From positions 3,912,423 through 3,976,422 of the forward strand of contig JALIRH010000023.1 of the NCBI GenBank assembly GCA_023055505.1: 64,000 nt of DNA, given 5' to 3'. The stretch comes from Callipepla californica brunnescens. Taxonomy: Eukaryota > Chordata > Aves > Galliformes > Odontophoridae. Shown here one piece after another: positions 1 to 12,950 of this stretch. The position numbers and the translations under genes are program-made. A model generated the notes under the pieces. That model made no database searches. It was not told the DNA's origin and was given only the letters and a program-made list of their open reading frames with translations. The first letter of the stretch is position 1. The number at the start of each line of letters is the position of its first letter.

Positions 1-2049
1 ATGAGCATGATAATCTGTGTTATGAGGTTCAGTGAGGGAACTGTTCCTCAAAGATTCTGATAAAAATTATTTCAGTAATATTAAGAGCTCTAAGATTAAA
101 CCAGAATGGAAGAATTCCTGGTCATTATTGCAAATGATACACTCAGTGACCACACAGATAGAAGTGAGACACTAGACAGTATCTGCAAGAGCAATTAAAA
201 TGCTCTCATTTATGCAAAGTTAATCCTAGCTTCATTTCTGGTTTAAATCCGTGATTTCCCTGATAAAAAAAAAAAAGTGTCAGAACAATATTCACCTTAA
301 GGCCTCAAATGCAGATATAGTAGAGAACAATGAAGATTTTTGCTCTTAGAATGCTACAGACATGTGGCATGAGATTGAGGTTTTGTGATTTATAAGCAGG
401 AGCTCTTCAGAGAGCCTTTAGAGAGAAAGGGGCATTTTCTGAAAGTGATACTCTGTATTAGTCACTTCAGCAGTGGAGATGATATTTAGGAAGTCTGAAA
501 ACATGCAATACACTTAGCATGTAACAGTCACTCTGGCCACTTACTGATATGTAAATATACTAATAGCAAAACCTTTATCATGAATGACTTCTTCATAGAT
601 ACTGGCACTTACTGATCACTTGCAATTTCATTAAAGGAGTGCTAAATGTTGACACATTAAAATCCTGAAAGTATAGGAGAACATGCCTGAAGACTCTGAA
701 ACCTTCAAGCCAAAACACTGAAAGATTTCTCTTCCCTCTACCCCACCCCTCTCATCCATGACAGAACTAGGAATCTCAGAACAGCCAATTGTACAAAAAC
801 AGAGAATCGTTCATCCTGAGCAAACAAAAACTGGTATTTTAAACTACTTATATGTCATCTGCAGACAGAATCAGTTACTGACTGAACATAAATTGACTGT
901 TCAACTGCAGCAGATTAGTAGAACCTTCTGAAGAATAATGATTTGTATTTGCTTATTTTGTCACTGTACAGATCTAGAACTGGGGGCAGCACTGTGCAGA
1001 GCCATGAAGCGTAACATAAAGTCATTAAAAATTAGAGCACTTAAAGCTAATTAAAAATATCTCAAGTACACCGTGAAACCAATTAAACAACTCAGCTATT
1101 CAAAAATCATTTATGAATAAGCTAGTATTTTCTGCTTTAAATAAGGGTAACACCTTCCAAAGCAGCACACATGATGCATAATTGATGTATACATATTGTA
1201 AAACTCTGCACCAGATGCAAATTAATGTTCCACCTTCCGAATTGAGGGATAGCTTAAAAAGCACAGATCTGCCAGCATGAAATTTGAGAACAGCTCATTA
1301 GGAGATGAAAGATAGTTCCCAGACCATGCCAGAGTCCTGATGGCCTGTAAGAAAAGGACAGTGAAAACTCTCCAGAGCATTTCCTTATCCTCAGAAGACT
1401 TGAAATGTTGGAGAAGCCTGTATCAAATGTGAATTCTTACATGGAAGAATCATAGAAGGACTCTCCATAATTTTTTTTCAGCTGCTTGTGGAATCTTTAT
1501 AAAATTTGACAATAAAACATCACAACGAAGAATGTGATCAAATACAGAAGATTCCCAGTGAAATTTCAACTGTTGGTGCTGCCCAAAACACATGAAACAA
1601 GATCCCATGAAGGATGATGTGTCAAAGCTCACACATCTCTGAGGAAGGAGCTGGATCAGATGGCCTTCCTGAATTCCCTTCAAATCTACATTACGCTGCA
1701 GTTCTGCAGTATTCAGGAAGTAGACACCTATCAGTTTACAGAAAATCTACACCTTATTCTCTGCTCTGTTCCTTCCCTGATAATTTCTAGCACACTTTTT
1801 GATTTCAAACAGGAACTAAATAGTGACCTGCTATTTCGAGGCATGTTTAGACCCTATTTTGAAAGGTAACCTAGAGCTCATTACTGGCACATGTTAAAAC
1901 AGAGCACTGTTGCTACAACTTGGTCTGTAGAAATGTAACTACACATAACAAAGTTACTATCAAAAGACTATTAGCAATAACTCATATAATAAGCTTTATT
2001 TCAAAATAAGCTTTTCTGCTTTTGAGATTACTTATCATAAAATTGCAGT

Positions 2050-2775
2050 GGTTGCTGAGAGACCGTCTAGTTCAACCTCCTGGTAAAGCAGGCTCCCTAC
2101 AGTAGGTTGCATAGGTGGGTTTTCATACCTCCAGAGAAGGAGACTCTATGACTTCTCTCAGTGCTTGTTCCAGTGCTCAATCCCCCTCAAAGTAATTTTT
2201 TTTTTCACATTCACATGGAACTTCCTATGTTCCAGTTTGTGACCACTGCTCCTTGTCTTGTCACTGAGCACCAACAAAAGGAACTTGGCACCACTTACCT
2301 GACTCCTAGCCTTTAGATATCTATATGTATTGGTAAAATGCCCCTCAGTCATCTCCAGGCTAAGCAGCCACAGGTCTCACAGCCTTGCCTCATAAGGCCC
2401 CTAATCAACACTGCAGCCCTCCTCTGTTCTCTAAATTTTCCCATCTTTTGTGAACAGGGGAGCACTCAGTACTCCCATGTGGCCTCTCCAAGACAGAGGG
2501 GAAGAATCAACTCCTCGACCTGCTGGTCATACACTTTAAAGCACCTCAGAATACCACTGTCCTTCTTGGCCAAGGGGCACACTGCTGGCTCATGGTCAAT
2601 CTGTTGTACACCAAGAAACCCAGGTCCCTCTCTCCAGGTTAGCCCCTAACCTGTACTGATTTGTGTGGTTGTTTCTCCTCAGGTGCATGACTCCATGTTT
2701 GTCTATGTCCTCGTAAGGTTCCTCTCCACCCAGCCTCCACCCTGCCCAGGTCTTGATGAATAGCAGCACAGCCCT
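2050..2775 (-). repeat. CR1 LINE fragment, 3' part, minus orientation
   Basis: Read on the minus strand this is a 5'-truncated CR1 non-LTR retrotransposon. The plus strand shows the usual antisense 3'-end wording (TAGTTCAACCTCCTGG near 2070), then the block ending in the CACACTGCTGGCTCATG phrase near 2578, which is the reverse complement of the CR1 segment coding for MSQQCA-like residues. The terminal short repeat is not well preserved, so it is moderately old. Open frames here are shadows of CR1. Confidence 0.8.
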
Positions 2776-3640
2776 CAAGTATGTCAGCCACTCCTCCCAG
2801 CTCTGTATACATAAATATGTATGTTCAGAGACAAATAAGGTATGAGTTAAACTGAAGTGACAGCAGGACAAAATGGGGAAAAGTGAGAAGAATAAGCATT
2901 TATGAAAATATGAATCATAACTCCCATGCAAAACAATCGCTTCACAGTTATCAGAAACATTAATGTTCGTGAAACAGAGGCTAGATGGTGAGTTTATTGG
3001 CTCAGAAAAACAGCAATTAAGAAGATCATTAAATAAGAGCTAGGCTAACTATTTGGAGATGAAAACCTGAAAATCTTCAGTAGATTTTACTTAGCAAAGT
3101 CTTATACTTCAGCCCTAGAACGTTAAGTTTAAAAAAAAGAAAAAAAAGAAATTCTAATACCATCTTTTGATCCTTGATTTATTCTGAGTAACTACTGGAA
3201 CAGAATGTAGAGTTAAACTGTATAGGTTATACTATATTTTCTGTTTTAATTAGAGTATCAAAGGACCAATTTTTCTAGCTACATATGAAATGTCAGCAAA
3301 ATGTCACCTTCACCTTCAAAATAATTAGTAAATCTTTCGAATGCACAAATAAGTATAAGAGGGCTTTACAGAAGCAGAGTACCTTTTAATGGTGGCTAGC
3401 AGTAACATTTTTAGAGGCAAAAGACACTTTAATTATTGTGTACAAGACAGTATTCTTATTATTTAAAAAACATAATCTTGATTTCACCTGATTATCACCA
3501 AGAAAGTCAGCCATGCCCCTGGGAAGAAAATGCTTTAACACACACCATCTAAGCTGAGGCACTGCAACCTTCTCCAGTAGCTTTGTGGAAAAATAAACTA
3601 AACAGAAAAAAAAGGCAGCTAGAGAGGTCAAAGAATAAGT

Positions 3641-4155
3641 ACAGAATGGCTTGGGCTGGAAGGGACCTCAAAGATGATCTACTTCCACCTCCTCTGCTTT
3701 GGCCAGGGCTGCAAAATGCCAGATCAAACGCTAGACTGATCTGCCAGGGCCTCACATACCCTTCAGGGATAGGTGGCACACAGAGGCATCCACAGCCTCT
3801 CCGGGCAGCCTGTTTCAGCACCTCGCCACACAATGTGAAAAATTTTCATAACATCTGAAATAAATCTCCTTTCATTTAAAATCATTTCCCCTTGTTCCAT
3901 CACTGTCTATCTGTATAAAAACCTGCTTTACATCCAGTTTATAATCTTTCTTTAAATACTAGCAGGTCATAACGAGGTATTCCCTAAGTCTTCCCCAGAG
4001 TGAGCAAGCGCAGCTCACTCAAGACTGTCTTCACAAGAGAGGTGTTCCAGTCCTCTGATCATGCTTCAGTGGCCCTCCTCTGGAGCCTCTCCAATAGCTC
4101 CACATACTTCCTGAGATGGGAATACTGGATGCAGTATTATAGATGGTGCCTTAAC
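3641..4155 (-). repeat. CR1 LINE fragment, 3' part, minus orientation
   Basis: This begins with AGAATGGCTTGGGCTGGAAG, the antisense of a CR1 3' tail, followed by diverged CR1 3'UTR and 3'-coding sequence (the CCTCTCCGGGCAGCCTGTTT phrase and the CTCCTCTGGAGCCTCTCCAA phrase). It is 5'-truncated. Confidence 0.8.
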
Positions 4156-7100
4156 AACAGAATTCCTGTTTTACTTAATAGAAATATTTCTGTATCACCA
4201 ACTTCTAACGCATCTCCTTCAATTCACTGAAAAATGATACAAAGCAAAAGAAAACTGATTTCAGTAAAGGCAATTTAAGAAACCAATTCAGATTTGTGAA
4301 GGCTTACAGCCAAATACAGACTTAATGCATATTTTTGAAAAATGAAGCTTCAATGTTAAGAATTCCAGTATCTGAAATTAAGTGAGAATTATGAAAAATA
4401 TGAGAGGCAAAACTGGAGTTTGATCCTAACAAAAAAAAAAAACAGTATGTAAATGCACAGATGTGAACTGTCCCTGATTTCAACAGCACTGTTATTATCA
4501 TTAACACTGTTAACTTGATGTAAAAAAATTTTGTTAATTCTTCTGTTTTCACCTTACTAGTTTCAAGTCATTGCAAAGATGCCAGCTTGAGTCTGTAGAG
4601 CATCAGAAATGCTGAAAGAGAACACAGTCATACCATGACCCTTCTCTTCCTTGCTTTCCACTGTTACATCACAGCAACAGAACCCAGAATATGCACAGAA
4701 GGCATCGCTAGCTGCAGTCCTGTCTAAATACATCAAGAATCTAAAACTGACTACACTGAATAGACCTGATTTTACTGCAGTACCTCGTGTTCACAAATTC
4801 AAGAAAACTTAAATTGTTTCACATCCTCTTGCAGGTCATCAAAAATACCACGATGATAGATTAGCCACTGGTCAAAGTCAACATCTGCCAGTCACAATTT
4901 TGCTCAACACTCTGGCTACGCTGCTGTTTTCCCTGCTTCTGAACATTTTCATCATCCTAAGTCAGATGTAATTTTTAACCTAGAATCCACAGTTTAAAGT
5001 TTGGCAGTTACATATAAACCCTTCTGTTTACTTGCTTGCTAATAATATCAGAAAAAGCAGTCAGGGAATCAAGTGAGATTTTGTGAAAGTTACTTGAAAT
5101 TTCAAGGACATAAATTTAAAGCTCAAGATAAATAAAGAGGAAAAAAAAAAAAACATTAGAAGAACATAAATCCTGCAAAGCAAACCAACAGTAAGGATGG
5201 TTTTTTATTTAATTTCCATAATTGAAACATTACAGTCTGTCAAAGAGGTATTAAAACACACAGTTTAATAGCTGGAAGTACACGTGCATCCACAAACCTT
5301 TCAAAGTAAACAGTTCCTCAGTGGAACTGTGAACTTTTAGGTAATCAGCTGACAGCTCAACTTATAAAAAAAGTTGGTGTATAATATATCAAACTGATAA
5401 ATATTACTTAAGGACTAAAGTAACTTCATTATAAATTTGAATTATTAAATACAGTTAGAATAATCGCTGCTGATATATGTTCAGGAGAGTTACCAAAACG
5501 AGGCAATTACAAAAGTTTGGTTAAAGACTGTCGTATGACTACTTTAATAATATGATTAAAACAGAGGTGAAGAACCTTTAGGCTATATTCAGCGTGAACA
5601 ATTTTACAGAGCAGCTGACTGAAGGACCAAACTACACATACAGTGCCCCACACAACGAACTTGGCAGACATAGCACAACTCTGCAACATGTTCATGTGAG
5701 ACCAGGATTGTCAAGCTTCTATTCCTACTGGTCTCTGCAGTGGTTAATAGCTGATACAAAGAAATGATGCTGACCATTCACACATGCCACATGCCCACCA
5801 TCATATCTCTGGAAAGCAGCACACATGCCAAAGAATGTCACCTGGAATTGGAAATGACCTCCACTAATGGCAAACTTGAAGTAACAGTTGAAGGCTTGTC
5901 ACAAATTTATGTATACATACAAATCCTGTAGACTGAGAATCACAAGCAGTTCTCTTTTTTTTCACTAATACAAAAAACATGTATTGTTCTGTTAAGCGTC
6001 CAAAACTCAGGCTAACTAGCCATCGTATGCTCCAGCAAGGCACAAAGAATTGAGTTTTCAGTCCTTTTTCCTGACACAAATACAGCACGCACAAACACAA
6101 CATGAACTGAACACAGTTTTTCTGGTAACTGATTAGTACACAGGCCTGTCATTTGAATTAGAATGTGTAACAGAGTAACAGAACGAGTGACAGACACCAT
6201 CTTGTAGAATTCCTTATTTTACATTCAAAAAAATGTCTTTGAATTTGGTTGTTTTATAGCCTCCAGCACACACAGTAATGCCAGGTTAGGAAATGTGTCT
6301 AATGAATCTAGAAGTCGAGTCCAGATTTTAGGTTTTTTAAGTAGGGAAGTCTGGTTCCTGGAAAAAGATTAAGAGGTCTTGGAGTAGCTACACTGAGGTG
6401 TCAATAGCTGTTAGTGGAACAGCATTCAGCCAACATATAGAGAACAAAAGCATCTTCTATTTACTGCATGATCTTGAAACTCACAGATAATTGTATATCT
6501 TTCCAGAGCCTGCAGGACACCGAGAACCAAACACAATCAATGCATGACTCACAGTCAGGAGCTTGTGACCCAACCTCAGCACAAGTCAGCACCAACTGAC
6601 AGGAAACTGGGCTCCATCAGGGAAGGGCAGCCCACGGATACTGGCAGGAGAATCCAAGTTTTCCCCTGAATTTAAAGGATGTTCCTTGAGGCCCATGAAG
6701 AACACATTCTCATCTGCCGTACACTATGTGAGCACACAAGAGGGGGGTTGCCCAGATTGTTTTTTTCTGGCTGGTTTAAGGAGACATTTGTTGGATTCCA
6801 TGCTCAGTGTATCACCTCGCAAAAGCTAGCACCTACCAATGAACATCTCTCATGCCAGCAGTATTGACTGGCTGTAACAAAGTCACTCTGGCAAATGCAA
6901 AACCAAGAGACTTGATCTAGTACAAGTTACGTTTGACAGGATTTATAACCTTTTTCTTCTCCCAGTAAATTAAGTAGTGAAATATGAGCTAGCAATTACA
7001 ACCTGTTTTGAAAACTGTACAGTGTGGGAATGCAGCTGTTTTATCACAGAGAAGGAGGGCTTCATGGAATCAACTCCTAACAGCTTCAGAGAGACAGGAC

Positions 7101-7430
7101 ATGAGAGGATCAGAAGCAGCATTTACAATAGTTGTATTAAAAAAAACCCAAAAGACAATACTTTCATAAACTGAAAATTATGTTGTAGGACTACACTAAA
7201 ATTTCACCAGTTATTTCTGTTTGGCATCTAGCTGAGTCAGAATTTGTTGTTTGGTTTTGGTTTTCACAGACTCCTGCACCACTTCATTAATAAAACAATC
7301 AGCATATTAAGTCATAAAATGATATGACTTCTTAACAGCTGCATCTGATGTAGGCTTAAGTGTGAAATCTTTTTAGGATGCCATCTCAAAACTATGCCTT
7401 TATTTCTAAAAATGGTATATGCTGGCCTAA

Positions 7431-7625
7431 ATTATAGAATGGCTTGGTCTGAAAGGAAGCTTAAAGACATCTAGTTTCCAAACCCTCTGCCATGAGGAGA
7501 GTTGCCTCACACCATGTCAGGCTGTTTAGGTCCCCAGACAGCCTGGCTTTGAACTCCTCCAGTGATGAGACACCCACAGCTTCTCTGGGAAGTATATTCC
7601 AGTAATTTGTTCAAGAAAGGCACAA
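7431..7625 (-). repeat. CR1 LINE 3' end, minus orientation
   Basis: A 195-bp CR1 3' end. ATTATAGAATGGCTTGGTCT is the antisense tail, followed by the conserved block that includes CACCCACAGCTTCTCTGG. It is strongly 5'-truncated. Confidence 0.75.
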
Positions 7626-8481
7626 GTACCTGCTATTTTTTCAAATAACAACAGAATTAAACCAGTGAAGTGTGAGACATTTCTACAAATTACATAAACA
7701 CCTTTGCAAACACTTTATTATTTACAAAATGGAAGGATAAAAATGCAAATCCAATAAATAGGCAATGTTCAAATTCTCCTCCAAAGATAACCTATGCTTT
7801 GTTGAACTCCTGTCCTATACCTCATATCACAGCTCTATTTATCATAAACACAAAGACAACTATTCTGAAAATACAGACATCTAGGAGAAAAAACTCAACT
7901 TGGAGGTCTCAGTGATGGTACCAGAAACAGATTTCAATCCTGGCTAAAGTGCATAGACTGCATCTTAATCAGCCAAATGAGCTATCATCCTGCAGAATTC
8001 CATAAGGACTTTGAGTCATTATGCTCAGCAGCCAAGACAAGAGATCTTTCACTCCTCTGTCATTACTCACTAGAAGGGGAATATCCAACTAAAGGTTCTC
8101 TTCTCAAAGTCAATCACTGGATCCCATAAAGCATCATCTAAACTGTTTGTCTAATCAAAAGCAGTCTTCTGAACAGAAAAGATGACTTCTGCTCCTTCCT
8201 GTCCCACTCTCTTCTAACCCTCCCCCACAAAAAACAGCAAAATAATACTTTTCTCAGATTATGGATTGTTTATACATGACTCCAAGTGTCAGTTTCTTAA
8301 TAAACATGCTGAAAAGGGGTAACTAAAATGATTCTTCTGTCATACTGGTTGAAAATCCTTACCTCTTCATAAGTTTTCATCACACATTGTATAGCTACGT
8401 CTCATTACCACACTCCCCAAGATATCGCAATGTCACAACCAAATTCCAGATACAAAAGGAAGTGGTCACAGCACTAAGCCT

Positions 8482-8620
8482 GCTGGAGCTCAGGAAGTGT
8501 TATGGACAACACTGTCAGACAAAGGGTTTGAATTCTGAGTGGTTGGGTGGAGTCAGAAACTGGACTCAAATGACCTTTGTGGCACCCTTCAAGCTCACGA
8601 AATGTTATGATTCTATAATA
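8482..8620 (+). repeat. CR1 LINE 3' end, plus orientation
   Basis: This short plus-strand piece reads GCTGGAGCTCAGGAAGTGTT, then ACTGGACTCAAATGACC and a tail ATGTTATGATTCTATAATA, the order of the 3'UTR of CR1 subfamilies with that tail. It is about 140 bp, diverged and 5'-truncated. Confidence 0.7.
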
Positions 8621-9540
8621 TAAACAATGCTAACTCCCTAATAATACATGAAGATCCTGCAGACTAAACAGATAAACCATGTAAAAGCAGGAAACATCTG
8701 AAGTTCACTAAGACCTCCTGATACACAGCCACAGCTCTGGATACTATCAGACTGGCTCAAAGCAATGCTCTTGAAGTAATAATAGTAATCTTACAGAGGA
8801 TGTTTCTTCAACATAAACAGCCTTTTAAAAAAATCTGCTTTGCCATTTCACACAAAAATGATCTGAATTACTATACCTCCACTAAACGTATCTAAGTAGT
8901 TGTCACATACTAGTGTAGCCTGGAATGTGCAATAACAACAATAAAACAAGTAAAATAATACTGCTGGACTTCAATTCTCTGCATTCAGCACTATGCATGG
9001 CATACAGTATCCAAGACAGTTCCTTAGAGCTGGCAGCCACGAGTCACAGCCTGAGATCAGACAGTAAACCTTATCAATCTAAAAACATCATTATCACTGA
9101 TGTTTAGGCACCTGGATCCCATGCCAATCAGAAATGTTGCACATCTACCTTACTGCAGTCAGGACAATGAAAAAAAAAAAACAGTGATATCAGAAACATA
9201 GATAAGTCATTTACACCACAATTAAAGGTTATTAACAGCCCCCCAAAAAAGACTAAATAAATAAATAAACAAATGGTGTGGTCCTTTGAAAAATAGGATT
9301 AGTTTGTCATTCTCATTTCTTGCTTTATATCAGGGGAGAGATTCCCCACATGGCAGAAAAGAGAAGTGGACAACAAATAATATAAAATTGTAATTTTCAA
9401 ATATGACAATGAACTACCAGTGGCACTGGTAGGTTCATGTCATTCTTGTCAGCTCTAAGTCAAAGAAACATTGCGTAGCAGTGCACTCTTTTTGAGAAGC
9501 ATTATCACCACTTTCAAGAATGAGGGCATTTTCAACCAGA

Positions 9541-9617
9541 TACGGAAAAAAAATAAGAAAAAAGGAGAGAAAAGAAAGAAGAAAAAAAAAAAGGAAAAAA
9601 AAAAAAAGAAGAGATGA
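9541..9617. repeat. Purine-rich A/G tract
   Basis: About 75 bp of almost pure A and G on the plus strand. The minus-strand frame here, rich in F and L, reflects this composition and is not a gene. Confidence 0.9.
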
Positions 9618-10171
9618 TACATAGCAGGCAAATTCTGTCACATTATTTCTTTGAGTTCCCTAAAGGCTATGAGAAGTTACTGATTATGCTAAATCAGTCC
9701 AATCACTATGAAAAAGATTTAAGAAGCCAATGACAATTTCAGCAGAGAATTGCAACTTTCCTCCCAGCACACACAGAAACATCCAGAAACATACACTGGA
9801 CACCACCGCTGTTCAAACCAAATCTTCTGTGTAAACCATTCCTAATTTCAGGGATGATTTTGAATGAAATTACAGAACCTCCAGGGGTATGCAATGCTGC
9901 AACATCAGAATGAAGGCTTCTTCCTTAAGGAATACTGAAAGCTCTTGAACTATTTTTGGCAGTTACAGAGAAGCACATACATTCTCTGAGAGGGTATAGC
10001 AATTCATCATGTAAAATATTACAAACAAACTACCTTCCTCAATTCCTCCAAAAGTTCATTCACAGTTCATTCACACTTCGAATTTTCCCCATTCCCCAAA
10101 ACAGGTTTTGCTCAACTCTTTTTTCTTTTTTTTTTTTCCAGATAACATGCTGACCTTAAGAAACATGCAAG

Positions 10172-10679
10172 AGTTGCTCAGAAAGTATTGACTCCCATTT
10201 TATCATGTTGGCCTACAATGTCAGAGGTGGATATTGGTGGTATGGCAGTAGAAGATTGAAACTTCCCACCAATACTCCATCATATTTTGTTGCTGTGTGA
10301 TAGATGGCAGCAAAAGGGAGTCTGACAGGATGGCATCTGACATGGAAGTGCACGTGAAGCAAACGTGTGTCACTGAATTCCTCCTCTCTGCAGAAAAAAC
10401 TGCACCGTTTCATTGATACTTGACAAATGTTTATGGAGACTAAACAGTGTATGAGAACACCACGAGGTGGCTGCTGGTGTTTCAGCAGTGGAGGAACAGT
10501 GTGTCGCCTCTGCTGGTGCAAATTTTATGAGCATGGCATGAGGGCTTGTTTTCACCACCAGTGAAACTAATGGTGGTCACTACACTGAAAAGCAGATATC
10601 AAATAATTTTCTTGTGCTCTTTATATCTGTTGTAGTTTCCATAGAAATACACAGGAGATTTATACTTTCACAGCAATCT
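10172..10679 (+). mobile_element. Galluhop-like mariner, internally deleted copy (plus orientation)
   Basis: About 508 bp with mariner-like terminal inverted repeats (GTTGCTCAGAAAGTATTGAC on the left, and a right end whose reverse complement reads GATTGCTGTGAAAGTATAA). The start of a transposase frame is recognisable (the region of KQ-CVTEF and the sequence around VRRW-FSSG). The coding middle is missing: the sequence passes from the N-terminal DNA-binding part directly to the C-terminal residues near the RKCIANGGDY region and the 3' end. Degenerate, with stops, so no active transposase. The name Galluhop is from memory of the galliform mariner. Confidence 0.75.
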
Positions 10680-11644
10680 ATGTATAATTTGATTCCTACT
10701 CTACCAAAGTATTACTCCCAGATTAATTTTATACTTCAGAAATTTCCAGGTATGTTCAGTGGAAAGAAGCTCAGAAGGTTTCACTATCCTTTATCTCTTA
10801 AATTCTGGGCCAGTCAGTATCATCCACCAAACAGGACAAAGTACCGTTGGATTTATCTGTCTCTTAGTATATCTTTGTGGATTGCTCTTTCTATGATGTT
10901 TGTCCATCAGGAAAGTGGGATTTATGAAGAAAAGAAAACAGAACTAGACCATTCCCATACAGCAAGAAGAACATACATCACTCTCCATACTTGCTACAAC
11001 CATCTGAAATTTGGAGCATTTTTGTTCCATATTAAGTTCTGTCTGTGAACCAAGAACAGAAGTCCCAGCTAGCAAGCATGTAAAGCAGCCCAAAGTAAAA
11101 ATAATTAAGTTGAACTTCAGCTGCCCAGGAATCCAACACATGTAGCTGTTTATTTCCAACTCTTATATAAATGAATAGGCACAACTTCTCCAAGATGACT
11201 ATACTATCAGTTTCTCTGCTGCTGATAAATAAATACGAAAAAGGGCAAGGGTATCAGTACTGCATAGACTTACACTGGCCCTGTTTCCATTGATAAGATC
11301 TTTTACAATCTCAAAACAATGTACTTTAAGTCTGCAAGGTATACAGAAACAAGTGACTGTGAAGAATTCCCTTACCCCTCCCTAGTAAGTGGGCTATTAT
11401 ACAATCTTACTTTTATATAAACTTAATGAGCCATAGATTAGCAGGAAATTACTTACATGAGCAGATAAACAAGGCATCTGCACTACATAGCACAGAAATG
11501 CCTCAATTCTTCTGAGTCACTAAGAGAAAAAAAAATGCATTTTCTATCTATACCATCAAGCTTTCTGATAGTGCTATCACAGAAGCTGTTTCTCTGCATC
11601 TGTTTGAAGACTTCATATTTCCTTAGACAATATGAGAAAATGAG

Positions 11645-12950
11645 ATTCCATGGAATCACAGCATCTTTCTAGTTGGAAAGGTCTTCAAAGGGTCATCTAG
11701 TCCCCTCCTCCACAATCAACAGGGACATCCACAGCTAGATAGGTTGCCCTGAGCCCCTCTGGCCTGACCTTAAATGCTTCCAGGGACTGGCCTACCACCA
11801 CCTACCTGGGCAACCTGTTCCAATGCCTCACCACCCTCACTTCAGAAGACTTTTTCCTTACATCCAGTCCAGATCTACACTCAGTTTGAATCCATCTCTC
11901 CTTCTCCTACCACAATAGACCCTACAAAAGCATCAGTCTTCTTCCTTCTTATAGCCTCCCTTTAGATACTGAAAGGCCACTATCAGGTCTCCATGAAGCC
12001 TTCTCTTCTCCTAACAGCCCCATTTTTCTCTTCCTGTCTTCCTAGGAGAGGTATTCCATTTTTCGGGTCATTTTTCTGATAGTCCTCTGGATGCACTCCA
12101 ATAGGCCCACACCTCTTCAGTACTTATGCTTCCGTATCTGGAAGCAGTACTCCACATGAGGTTTTACCAGCACTGAGTGGCTGAATTATCTCCCTCGCCC
12201 GGCTGGCTATACTTCTTCTGATGCAGCCCAGGACATGGTTGGCTTTCTGGGCTGTGAGGGCACACTATTGACTCACATCCAGCTTACCATCCATCATTAT
12301 CTCCAAGCCTTTTTCAGCAGGGATGCTCTCATTCCTTACATCCCCCAGTTTGCACTGACAGTGAGGGCTGCCATGACCCAGGTGTAACACCCTGCACTTG
12401 GATTTGTTGATCCTCATGGCCTTCTCCTGTGATCACTGCTCAAGCCTGTCTAGGTCTCTCTGGAAGGCACACCACCCCTTGGATATGTCAACCACACACC
12501 ACAGGTTGGAGTAATCTGCCAACTTGCAGAGAGTACATTCAATCTCTCTGTTGAAGTCATTGATGAAGATGTTAGAAGAGAGCTTCAGTACTGTCGAGTG
12601 AAGACTGAGGCAAAAAAGCTGTTGAATACCTCAGTCTTCTCCTTGTCTGTTGTTACCACCCTGCCTGTGTTGCTCACTATGGAGGGGGTATACTCTCTTA
12701 TGCCAGCTGATGTACCTACAGAAACCTCTTATCCTTTTTTGTACCCCCTGCCAAGTCCAGTTCCAGCTGGGCCCTGGGTTTCGTGACCCCATTCCTACAC
12801 AGTCTAGCAACATCCCTGTATTTCTCCCAGGTTACCTGTCTCTTCCACTGTCAGCACATTTTCTTCTTGCTCTCATTTGATCAGCAGGTCCTGGCACAGC
12901 CACACTGCTCTCTTGCCTTACCTTCCTGACTTCCTACACCTGACAACGGG
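11645..12950 (-). repeat. CR1 LINE, internally deleted, minus orientation
   Basis: The 3' end lies at 11645-11700 (antisense tail and CTAGTTGGAAAGGTC). Going up in coordinate one passes 3'UTR, the C-terminal part of CR1 ORF2, and near 12440-12590 the stretch following the reverse transcriptase core (IFINDFNREIECT-like). At about 12590 it jumps to the linker just before reverse transcriptase (GFCRYIS-HKR and KAEVLNSFFA-like residues), so most of the polymerase is deleted. The next CR1 begins abruptly at 12951. Confidence 0.8.

Noticed and set aside
9435..9641. Minus-strand frame rich in F and L resembling a membrane protein
   Set aside because: It is produced by the A/G-rich tract at 9541-9617.
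10614..11048. Plus-strand open frame of 144 codons
   Set aside because: Its first 20 or so codons are the 3' end of the mariner at 10172-10679, and the rest has no recognisable domain. It is most likely a chance frame.
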